Shown here in pieces: positions 23,227 to 30,014 of a stretch of 64,000 bases of DNA. A program made the position numbers and the translations under genes. The notes under the pieces are model-generated. The model was not told the origin of the DNA, made no database searches, and saw only the letters and a program-made list of their open reading frames with translations. Source of the DNA: an uncultured Bacteroidales bacterium (GTDB lineage Bacteria; Bacteroidota; Bacteroidia; Bacteroidales; Paludibacteraceae); NCBI GenBank assembly GCA_900542355.1, contig UQNE01000002.1, forward strand, positions 124,001-188,000, read 5' to 3'. Position 1 is the stretch's first letter. Each line of letters begins with the position of its first letter.

Positions 23227-23928
23227 ATGATTTACAGTAAAGAAGTACAAGAAATGTGCTGCGTGGCTAAAGGTCCTAACCACGGACCCGCTCCCATTCC
23301 CGAAGAGGGCAAATGGGTGAAAGCCAAAGAGATTAAAGACATCTCGGGTATGACGCACGGTATCGGTTGGTGTGCACCTCAACAAGGTTGCTGCAAACTG
23401 AGTTTGAATGTTAAAGATGGTGTTATCGAAGAGGCTTTGGTAGAAACCATCGGTTGCTCGGGTATGACCCACTCGGCTGCTATGGCTGCTGAGATTCTCC
23501 CCGGCAAGACTATCCTTGAGGCACTCAATACCGACCTCGTTTGCGATGCTATCAACACCGCTATGCGTGAGTTGTTCCTCCAAATCGTTTATGGTCGTAC
23601 CCAATCGGCTTTCTCTGAGGGCGGTTTGGCTATCGGTGCCGGTTTGGAAGACCTCGGTAAAGGTCTCGTTTCGCAATGCGGTACGCTGTTCTCCACCAAG
23701 GCTAAGGGCGTTCGCTACCTGCAACTCACCGAAGGTTATATCACCAAAGAGTTCCTCGATGAGGACAACGAGGTTTGCGGATATGAGTATGTCCACATGG
23801 GCAAATTCATGGACGCAGTGAAGAAAGGTGTGCCTGCTGACGAGGCATTGAAACAAGTTACAGGTACCTACGGCCGTACTACCAAAGAGCAAGGTGCTGT
23901 TAAATCTATTGACCCAAGAAAGGAGTAA
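23227..23928 (+). CDS. Iron-sulfur cluster scaffold-like protein (NifU/IscU N-terminal type), partner of GGGtGRT protein
   Basis: A 233-residue cytosolic protein related to IscU/NifU scaffolds. ETIGCSGMTHSAAMAAEILPG (shown in part: GCSGMTHSAAMAAE, about residues 78-91) followed by KTILEAL is the second-cysteine block of IscU (GCGSAIASSSL..E...GKT..EA). GWCAPQQGCCKLSLNV (about 47-62) supplies further cysteines near the first scaffold position, and an extra CC lies at residues 10-11. It differs from classical IscU in length and in lacking the LPPVK chaperone motif. The next gene starts 4 bp after its stop and is always, as far as I recall, its partner in anaerobes. The pair's job in cluster chemistry is inferred, not shown. 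Confidence 0.8.
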   Translation: MIYSKEVQEMCCVAKGPNHGPAPIPEEGKWVKAKEIKDISGMTHGIGWCAPQQGCCKLSLNVKDGVIEEALVETIGCSGMTHSAAMAAEILPGKTILEALNTDLVCDAINTAMRELFLQIVYGRTQSAFSEGGLAIGAGLEDLGKGLVSQCGTLFSTKAKGVRYLQLTEGYITKEFLDEDNEVCGYEYVHMGKFMDAVKKGVPADEALKQVTGTYGRTTKEQGAVKSIDPRKE

Positions 23929-23932
23929 TACT

Positions 23933-24943
23933 ATGATTCGTCCAGTTCAATTTGAATCTCAAGACCGTCGCGAGAAACAGATTCTCGCTGCGCTCAATGC
24001 TAATGGTATCGCTTCTATCGAAGAGGCTAACCAAATCTGCGAACAATACGGCTTAGACCCCTATCAGACTTGCGAAGATACACAGCGTATCTGTTTCGAG
24101 AATGCTAAGTGGGCGTATGTGGTCGGTAGTGCTATCGCACTCAAGAAAGGCTGCAAGAATGCTGCTGACGCTGCTGAGGCTATCGGTATCGGCCTGCAAT
24201 CGTTCTGCATCCCCGGTTCTGTGGCTGACGACCGTAAGGTAGGTCTCGGACACGGCAACTTGGCTGCTCGTCTGCTCCGTGAGGAAACAGAGTGCTTTGC
24301 TTTTTTGGCAGGCCACGAGAGTTTCGCTGCTGCTGAAGGTGCTATCAAGATTGCTGAGATGGCTAACAAAGTGCGTCAAAAACCGCTGCGTATCATCCTC
24401 AACGGTCTTGGCAAAGACGCTGCAATGATTATCAGCCGTATCAATGGTTTTACCTATGTGCAGACCGAGTTCGACTACTATACCGGCAAACTCAACATCG
24501 TGCGCACCAAAGCATACAGCAATGGCCCGCGTGCTAAGGTGAACTGCTACGGTGCTGACGATGTACGCGAAGGCGTGGCTATCATGTGGCACGAGAATGT
24601 AGATGTATCCATCACGGGTAACTCTACCAACCCGACTCGTTTCCAACACCCTGTAGCAGGTACCTACAAGAAAGAGCGTATCCAGGCTGGTAAACCTTAC
24701 TTCTCAGTGGCTTCGGGTGGTGGTACCGGTCGTACTTTGCACCCCGATAACATGGCAGCCGGTCCTGCTTCGTATGGTATGACCGATACGATGGGTCGTA
24801 TGCACAGCGATGCACAGTTCGCAGGTTCGTCTTCCGTTCCTGCCCATGTAGAGATGATGGGCTTCCTCGGTATCGGTAACAACCCGATGGTAGGTTGTAC
24901 CGTGGCTTGCGCCGTCAATGTCGCATTGGCTCTCAATAAGTAA
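23933..24943 (+). CDS. GGGtGRT protein (conserved anaerobe protein of unknown function)
   Basis: The 336-residue product carries the name-giving motif SVASGGGTGRTLHPDN (about residues 254-269), and cysteine-containing segments at YGLDPYQTCEDTQRICFENA and VGCTVACAVNVALALNK near the C-terminus. The first part (residues 1-180) is alanine-rich and helical. I chose ATG 23933 because AGGAG at 23921-23925 lies 7 bp upstream, a rare clear Shine-Dalgarno in this window, and because the frame upstream runs inside the preceding gene. It is followed by a strong terminator at 24965-25002. The family is found next to IscU-like scaffolds in obligate anaerobes and is presumed to act in metal or iron-sulfur chemistry. 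Confidence 0.85.
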   Translation: MIRPVQFESQDRREKQILAALNANGIASIEEANQICEQYGLDPYQTCEDTQRICFENAKWAYVVGSAIALKKGCKNAADAAEAIGIGLQSFCIPGSVADDRKVGLGHGNLAARLLREETECFAFLAGHESFAAAEGAIKIAEMANKVRQKPLRIILNGLGKDAAMIISRINGFTYVQTEFDYYTGKLNIVRTKAYSNGPRAKVNCYGADDVREGVAIMWHENVDVSITGNSTNPTRFQHPVAGTYKKERIQAGKPYFSVASGGGTGRTLHPDNMAAGPASYGMTDTMGRMHSDAQFAGSSSVPAHVEMMGFLGIGNNPMVGCTVACAVNVALALNK

Positions 24944-24964
24944 TCACTACATATCTGTAAATAG

Positions 24965-25002
24965 AAAAAGACTGTTCGACATCTTCGGACAGTCTTTTTT
25001 TT
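24965..25002 (+). terminator. Strong intrinsic terminator after the GGGtGRT gene
   Basis: AAAAAGACTGTTCGA pairs with TTCGGACAGTCTTTTT, followed by a long T run to 25002. Confidence 0.9.
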
Positions 25003-25122
25003 GTATTCTTTCTCGCGCGCGTGCGAACAATATATTAGGGGATGCAACGATATATCTACGCATCTGCTGCACTGATTTTGCAGGTGTATACTTGTGGTCA
25101 TTTAGAAAAATCGACCTGTATA

Positions 25123-25154
25123 TTTGCCTATCTCACTTTTTTGCAGTAATTTTG
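25123..25154 (+). promoter_or_regulatory. Promoter of the MIP18-lpxH-mazG operon
   Basis: TTTG (25123-25126), exact 20-base spacer, TAATTTTG (25147-25154). Transcription start would be near 25161, only about 32 nt before the ATG at 25193, which supports that start over the longer frame beginning at 25124. Confidence 0.75.
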
Positions 25155-25192
25155 CAGTCTATTTTGCGGGTTTCTTTGCCCGACCTACGGAT

Positions 25193-25507
25193 ATGAATGA
25201 GTTTTTACAAAAAGAAGAAGAGGTACTGCGTATGCTCAAGACGGTGTTCGACCCTGAGATACCTGTCAATATCTACGACCTCGGACTAATCTATAAGATA
25301 GACATCACCGATGACGGCACTTGCAACATCGAAATGACACTCACAGCCCCCAGTTGCCCGGCGGGCGATTTTCTTGTAGAGGACATCAAGCAGAAAGTGG
25401 GCAGCGTAGAGGGTATCAAGCAAGTGAATGTGAATATCGTCTTTGAACCCGAATGGAGCAAAGATATGATGAGCGAAGAGGCCAAACTCGAACTCGGAAT
25501 GATGTAG
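25193..25507 (+). CDS. MIP18/DUF59 family protein (SufT-like iron-sulfur assembly factor)
   Basis: A 104-residue soluble protein. VLRMLKTVFDPEIPVNIYDL followed by GLIY is the DUF59 core (DPE.P..I.DLGL), and MTLTAPSCPAGDFLVED contains the conserved TxxxCP-type segment (cysteine at about residue 61). Family members (SufT, PaaD-like, eukaryotic MIP18) assist maturation of iron-sulfur proteins. The start is fixed by the promoter position. It is separated by 30 bp from lpxH and forms with lpxH and mazG a co-directional group without terminators. Its precise client is unknown. Confidence 0.88.
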   Translation: MNEFLQKEEEVLRMLKTVFDPEIPVNIYDLGLIYKIDITDDGTCNIEMTLTAPSCPAGDFLVEDIKQKVGSVEGIKQVNVNIVFEPEWSKDMMSEEAKLELGMM

Positions 25508-25537
25508 TCTGTTTTGTCGTCAGTCCCAATCACTTCT

Positions 25538-26323
25538 ATGATTTATTTTCTCAGCGATGCACATCTTGGTTCGCGTGCATTAGATAATGCCGATGATAAT
25601 CAGCGCAAACTCGTTGATTTGCTGCGTCGTATGGAGACGGATGCCGAGGCGGTCTATATGCTTGGCGATATGTTCGACTTTTGGTACGAGTACCTTTGGC
25701 GCGACCCCTCCAAAGCGGAATACACTCCTTTCTTAGACCAACTGCGGGCTATGACCTCCAAAGGAATAGCCATTCATTATTTTGTGGGCAACCACGACCT
25801 TTGGACTTTCGGTTGGCTTGCCCGCCGCACCGGGGTGGTAGTCCATTATGCCCCCGAGGACATCACTTGCTACGGCAAATCTCTTTTCATTGGGCATGGC
25901 GATGGGGTGATGCCCTCTAATTGGCAAACACTCTACCCGCCTTTTATCCTCAAGAAAATTAGGCGTTTTATCTTTCTCCGTCGTGTCTTCCATTCTCGTC
26001 CGTTGCAATACCTGTTCTGTTGTGTCCCGCCTGCGTGGGGCAATGCTTTTGGTTACAATTGGGCGGCCAACAGTCGCAGAAAAGAACTGGCGAAACCCTG
26101 TCCTTACAAGGGCGAACAACACGAGGAACAAGTGCTGTTTGCCAAAGAGCAAGAGCAACTCGGCAACCACCGCGACTACTACATCTTCGGGCATCGGCAT
26201 ATCGAACTCGACCTGCAAATCACTCGCAACAGCCGTGTACTAATCCTTGGCGATTGCTTTCAGCAGTGGACTTATGCTGCCCTTTCGCCCGATGGAATGC
26301 TTACGCTCTGCAATATAGAATAG
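25538..26323 (+). CDS. lpxH: UDP-2,3-diacylglucosamine diphosphatase (LpxH-type)
   Basis: Metallophosphoesterase cleaving UDP-2,3-diacylglucosamine to lipid X in lipid A synthesis. The complete set of metal-binding motifs is present: SDAHLG (D7, H9), GDMFDFW (about 44-50), GNHD (about 84-87), GHGDG (about 115-119) and FGHRH near the C-terminus. Length 261 is right for LpxH of Bacteroidota. ATG 25538 gives the standard MIYFLSDAHLG start; an in-frame TTG 24 bp earlier is less likely. It is peripheral membrane-associated in known homologues. Confidence 0.92.
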   Translation: MIYFLSDAHLGSRALDNADDNQRKLVDLLRRMETDAEAVYMLGDMFDFWYEYLWRDPSKAEYTPFLDQLRAMTSKGIAIHYFVGNHDLWTFGWLARRTGVVVHYAPEDITCYGKSLFIGHGDGVMPSNWQTLYPPFILKKIRRFIFLRRVFHSRPLQYLFCCVPPAWGNAFGYNWAANSRRKELAKPCPYKGEQHEEQVLFAKEQEQLGNHRDYYIFGHRHIELDLQITRNSRVLILGDCFQQWTYAALSPDGMLTLCNIE

Positions 26324-26351
26324 TATAAAATCAATTGATAATCAAACGAAT

Positions 26352-27146
26352 ATGAATCAACCCTTACATACTCGCCAAGAGCAGTTAGCGGCTTTCGACC
26401 GTCTGCTCACCGTGATGGACGAACTGCGTGAGAAGTGTCCGTGGGATAGAAAACAGACTTTCGAGAGCCTGCGTCAGAACACTATCGAGGAGGTCTATGA
26501 ACTCACATCCGCTATCGTCAAAGGCGACAAGACGGAGATAAGCAAAGAGTTGGGCGATGTCTTGCTCCACATCGTTTTCTATGCCAAGTTAGGCAGCGAA
26601 ACGGGTGATTTCGACATTGCCGATGTCTGCAACCGCTTGTGCGATAAACTCATATTCCGTCATCCCCATGTCTATGGTGAGGCGGCTGCGAAGAATGCCG
26701 AGGAGGTGAGTCACCTTTGGGAGCAGGTGAAACTCAAAGAGAAAGGCGGCAACAAGACGGTGCTTGCGGGTATTCCCGATGCCTTGCCTTCGTTGGTAAA
26801 GGCCTATCGTATTCAAGACAAAGCCGCCAATGCAGGTTTCGATTGGGAGAAACCCGAAGAGGTGTGGGCAAAAGTGAAAGAGGAGATTGCCGAGTTTGAA
26901 GCCGAGGTGCAGAATATGGACAACCAAAAGGCTACTTCCGAGTTCGGCGATGTGCTTTTTGCTTTGGTCAATGCTGCACGCCTCTACAAGATTCGTCCCG
27001 ACAATGCGCTTGAGATGACCAATCTCAAGTTTATCCGTCGTTTCAACTACATAGAGCAAAAAGCCGCCGAGCAGGGCAAGGCACTGCAAGATATGTCCCT
27101 CTCCGAGATGGACGCTCTTTGGAACGAAGCCAAGCAACAAGAGTAA
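26352..27146 (+). CDS. mazG: Nucleoside triphosphate pyrophosphohydrolase MazG
   Basis: Hydrolyses (d)NTPs to the monophosphates, a housecleaning role. The 264-residue protein carries two tandem MazG domains. The first has RLLTVMDELREKCPWDRKQT and the metal-binding NTIEEVYEL (EExxE; about 46-54) with KELGDVLLHIVF. The second has WAKVKEEIAEFEAEV and SEFGDVLFALVN, ending in LSEMDALWNEAKQ. All family signatures are intact. It starts 28 bp after lpxH and is the last gene of that operon; no clear terminator follows. Confidence 0.96.
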   Translation: MNQPLHTRQEQLAAFDRLLTVMDELREKCPWDRKQTFESLRQNTIEEVYELTSAIVKGDKTEISKELGDVLLHIVFYAKLGSETGDFDIADVCNRLCDKLIFRHPHVYGEAAAKNAEEVSHLWEQVKLKEKGGNKTVLAGIPDALPSLVKAYRIQDKAANAGFDWEKPEEVWAKVKEEIAEFEAEVQNMDNQKATSEFGDVLFALVNAARLYKIRPDNALEMTNLKFIRRFNYIEQKAAEQGKALQDMSLSEMDALWNEAKQQE

Positions 27147-27274
27147 CTAATTGCGCACTATCTTTGAACGCAGTTTATCGGCTCTTTATATGGTTTAATA
27201 GAGGATATGTGTGAGTGCAATCAACGGCTGGATAATCAACGGCGCATTATGCATTCCTCATTGTGCATTGCTCA

Positions 27275-27781
27275 CTACTCCACTGGTTGCGTCATCTGTA
27301 TGGTCGATGGGGAGAACTTAGAATCAGATTCTACCGTCAGTGTCATATCTGCCGAGCCAGTCTTGAGCGAGATATAATGGAATGGGAAGGCAGCGTAGTT
27401 GTATGCAGGTTTGAATCGCAATATACCGCGTTCGGGTACGGAGGTATCGAGCAGGTAGTCCTTTATCAGTGATATAGAGTCGATACCTACACTCATCTGC
27501 GTGCTGTCGTAGCCGATAGTAAAGCCTGTCAGCGTATTAGTTACGCCGCTCAGTACAATCACACCGCGCACGGTATCGCCTTGGTGGATGGCTTTCATCT
27601 TATATACCCCGTTCTCGTCTTGTTTATCTACCTTTAGGGTATCGATATACAGCGAGTCGGCGTGGTAGCAAATCAGGTTGCGGCACTGCAACTGCGGGGT
27701 GTATTGCGATTGTTGATCCAGTGAGCAGGAGGTCAGTACGATGCTAACCAGCACTGCTGCAAAAAATGTAAGTCGTTTCAT
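27275..27781 (-). CDS. Hypothetical lipoprotein
   Basis: A 168-residue secreted lipoprotein: signal peptide MKRLTFFAAVLVSIVLTSC with lipobox LTSC (Cys19). The mature part is beta-rich (GVYKMKAIHQGDTVRGVIV, LTGFTIGYDSTQMSVGID, FHYISLKTGSADMTLTVESD), which would fit an Ig-like or calycin-like fold, but I recognise no family. It lies just downstream of tRNA-Leu on the same strand with the tRNA terminator in between; no separate promoter was seen, so it may depend on read-through or a weak promoter in the 27782-27835 gap. Confidence 0.7.
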   Translation of the reverse strand: MKRLTFFAAVLVSIVLTSCSLDQQSQYTPQLQCRNLICYHADSLYIDTLKVDKQDENGVYKMKAIHQGDTVRGVIVLSGVTNTLTGFTIGYDSTQMSVGIDSISLIKDYLLDTSVPERGILRFKPAYNYAAFPFHYISLKTGSADMTLTVESDSKFSPSTIQMTQPVE

Positions 27782-27835
27782 ATATATAAGGTGTATTTAT
27801 TTCGTATGATAAAACAAAACATCTTCTTACCTACA

Positions 27836-27859
27836 AAAAACGAGCCAAAAGGCTCGTTT
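27836..27859 (-). terminator. Terminator of tRNA-Leu
   Basis: On the minus strand AACGAGCC-TTTT-GGCTCGTT followed by TTTT starts three bases after the tRNA 3' end. Confidence 0.9.
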
Positions 27860-27860
27860 G

Positions 27861-27942
27861 TGCGGCATAAAGGACTCGAACCTTCACTCTGTTAGGAACC
27901 AGATCCTAAGTCTGGCGCGTCTACCAATTCCGCCAATGCCGC
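27861..27942 (-). tRNA. tRNA-Leu (anticodon UAG)
   Basis: The acceptor stem GCGGCAT (27936-27942 complement) pairs with ATGCCGC, discriminator A. D-arm region TGGCGGAATTGGTAGACGCG is of the class II leucine type (GGTAGACGC). The anticodon stem CCAGA/TCTGG encloses loop CTTAGGA, giving anticodon TAG. There is a short variable arm, and the T arm contains GGTTCGAGTCC. CCA is not encoded. Confidence 0.95.
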
Positions 27943-27967
27943 CAAGGCTTTTCATCAAAAGCGGGTG

Positions 27968-27999
27968 CAAAGATACGACAAATAATCGAATTACGCAAA
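27968..27999 (-). promoter_or_regulatory. Promoter of tRNA-Leu
   Basis: Minus-strand TTTG (27996-27999), exact 20-base spacer, TATCTTTG (27968-27975), 26 bp upstream of the tRNA. Its -33 element ends 2 bp before the ATG of the divergent M16 peptidase gene. Confidence 0.85.
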
Positions 28000-28001
28000 T
28001 T

Positions 28002-29231
28002 ATGAACCAAACTTTTTATCATAACCTCCCTAACGGTGTGCGTATAGTCCATCGTCAGACCTCCTCGGCTGTGGCGTATGTGGGCGTCATGGTAGGTACA
28101 GGCACACGCGATGAGCAGCCCGAAGAGAGCGGTATGGCACACTATATCGAGCATTGTGTCTTCAAGGGCACAGCCAATCATTCTGCCCGTCAGATTATCA
28201 ACAGCATCGAGGGTATCGGCGGCGAAATCAATGCCTATACCACCAAGGAGGAAACTACTTTCTATGCCGCCACGCTCACCGAGCATATCGCACGCACCCT
28301 TCATCTTATCGCCGAGATGGTGCTTTGCCCTACTTTCCCCAAGGCAGAAACCGACAAGGAACGCACCGTTATCTACGATGAGATAGAGGGCTACAACGAT
28401 TCGCCGAGCGAACTGATCTACGATGACTTCGAGAACCTTGTCTTCTGTGGGCATCCTTTGGCAATGCCTATCCTTGGTACCAAGAAATCGCTCCGCCATA
28501 TCTCCGCTACACCCACTCGCCCGCTCCTTTGGATGGCATCCCATTACCGTCCCGAGCGAATGGTGGTCTTCTGCCAAGGCAACCTCTCTCCCGAGCGGGT
28601 CTTCCGATTGGCAGAGAAAGAGTTTGGTGCAGTATCGCCTGTTGTCGATACCAATCCCCGCATTGCGCCTAAGTCTATTCCCGTAGCAGAGACCTCCTTC
28701 CGCAAGCATACCCACCAAACCCATGTCATGTTGGGCAATAGGGCGTACCCCCTCGGCGATGAACGCCAACTCACGCTCTATCTCCTTAATAATATATTAG
28801 GTGGCGGCAGCCTCAATTCTCGGCTCAATCTCAGCCTGCGTGAGTCGCGCGGACTAGTCTATTCTATCGAATCTACCTATACTCCCCTCTCTGATACGGG
28901 CTATTGGTGTGTCTATTTTGCTTGCGAACCCGAGTATTTCGAGCGCTGCCTCGACCTCACCAAGCAGGAGTTGGCGCATCTGTGCAGCAAACCGCTCTCC
29001 GATTCTGCCCTCCGTAATGCGCTTGTGCAACTGCGAGGACAGATGGCTATATCCGCTGAGAATCAGGAGAATAATGCGCTGTCGATGGCTAAGTCGGTGT
29101 TGTATCACAATGTAGCCCCCACTTGGGAAGAAACTTTCGCCCGTGTATCGCAAACCACTCCTGCCGACTTGCTCTCCGCAGCCCAAGATGTCCTCTCCCC
29201 CGACACCCTTTTCCTCCTTACTTATTGCTAA
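28002..29231 (+). CDS. M16 family zinc metallopeptidase
   Basis: Zinc peptidase of the pitrilysin/processing-peptidase family. The inverted zinc motif HxxEH is present as GMAHYIEHCVFKGT (about residues 45-58), with the third ligand E in KERTVIYDEIEGYNDSP about 76 residues later. The C-terminal half has the inactive repeat with SLRESRGLVYSIES and GYWCVYFACEPEY. At 409 residues it is a single-chain M16B-type protein, without signal peptide, probably cytosolic. ATG 28002 (MNQTFYHNLPNGVRIVH) is the normal family start; the frame remains open to 27858 only because the antisense of tRNA-Leu happens to lack stops. A terminator follows at 29292. Confidence 0.92.
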   Translation: MNQTFYHNLPNGVRIVHRQTSSAVAYVGVMVGTGTRDEQPEESGMAHYIEHCVFKGTANHSARQIINSIEGIGGEINAYTTKEETTFYAATLTEHIARTLHLIAEMVLCPTFPKAETDKERTVIYDEIEGYNDSPSELIYDDFENLVFCGHPLAMPILGTKKSLRHISATPTRPLLWMASHYRPERMVVFCQGNLSPERVFRLAEKEFGAVSPVVDTNPRIAPKSIPVAETSFRKHTHQTHVMLGNRAYPLGDERQLTLYLLNNILGGGSLNSRLNLSLRESRGLVYSIESTYTPLSDTGYWCVYFACEPEYFERCLDLTKQELAHLCSKPLSDSALRNALVQLRGQMAISAENQENNALSMAKSVLYHNVAPTWEETFARVSQTTPADLLSAAQDVLSPDTLFLLTYC

Positions 29232-29291
29232 CCCTCCTTGCAAGTCGCGCTTTCTAACTCTCCTTGCAAAAAATGCTTTATCCTCTCCTTT

Positions 29292-29328
29292 AAGAGGATG
29301 TCAGACAACCGTCGGCATCCTCTTTTTT
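29292..29328 (+). terminator. Intrinsic terminator after the M16 peptidase gene
   Basis: AAGAGGATG (29292-29300) pairs with CATCCTCTT (29316-29324), then a T run. Confidence 0.85.
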
Positions 29329-29403
29329 TGTATCCGTATATTCTACCTCCCCCCACTATGCATTCTTCATTATGCATTGTCAAAGTACTGTCTATGACGC
29401 ACT

Positions 29404-29458
29404 ATATACGGTACATATACGGTACATATACGGTACATACACGGTAGATATACGGTAG
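29404..29458 (+). repeat. Five tandem 11-bp units ATATACGGTAC
   Basis: Three exact ATATACGGTAC units, then ATACACGGTAG and ATATACGGTAG. The array ends 7 bp before a perfect -7 element TACCTTTG (29466-29473) that lacks a -33 box, so the array occupies the -15 to -75 region of that potential promoter. Confidence 0.9.
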
Positions 29459-29854
29459 ATAAGCCTACCTTTGTAATGGTTTTAGACTATGTTTTCAAAA
29501 GGATTTCGCTGCTTTGTACATATTTTGCCTCCATTACGATCATATCATGATCCTATCATAGACATATAAAAACCGGCTACTCCGCAAAGTCGCAATCTGC
29601 CGAATAAGGTCCGAGAAAAGGTGCGTATTCGTTTCTCCCATTGCCGCCAAAAGTTGTCAACCATTCACGGTTTTTGATAACTTGTTGGCTATGTTTATTC
29701 ACTCTATGCAATCTTTATGTAAGCGCAATGTCCCTAAAATAGTGTATCTTGCCATTTTTGCGCCTGTTTTGATTGCATAAACATCAAAAAAGTGCATAGA
29801 ATACGCACAAAATGCTCATTTTGCTGCTTTTTAACATAGAAAAACGACAAAATG

Positions 29855-29886
29855 CTTGCGTAAGTCCAAAAAAAGCAGTACCTTTG
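29855..29886 (+). promoter_or_regulatory. Promoter of the first SusC/SusD locus
   Basis: CTTG (29855-29858), exact 20-base spacer, TACCTTTG (29879-29886), in AAAAAGCAGTACCTTTGC context identical to that at 8320-8337. It gives a leader of about 120 nt. Confidence 0.7.
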
Positions 29887-30014
29887 CGCACTAATCTGCA
29901 TAGTACACCTTTCTATCGGCTGATTGCTATGCATTTTAGGTACAAATTAGGTATAAACCGATTGTAAAAATGGGTCTCTAAACCTTGATTTTGAAAATAC
30001 TAAATGATATATAG

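Larger units (their letters stand above)
29232..30014. other. Intergenic region upstream of the first SusC gene
   Basis: Holds a terminator (29292-29328), a family A motif (about 29357-29379), an 11-bp tandem repeat (29404-29458) leading into an orphan TACCTTTG (29466-29473), and the susC promoter (29855-29886). No ORF of note is seen in 29480-29850. Confidence 0.6.

Noticed and set aside
27858..28001. N-terminal extension of the M16 peptidase
   Set aside because: This stretch is the antisense of tRNA-Leu and its promoter; the family start is MNQTFYHN at 28002.
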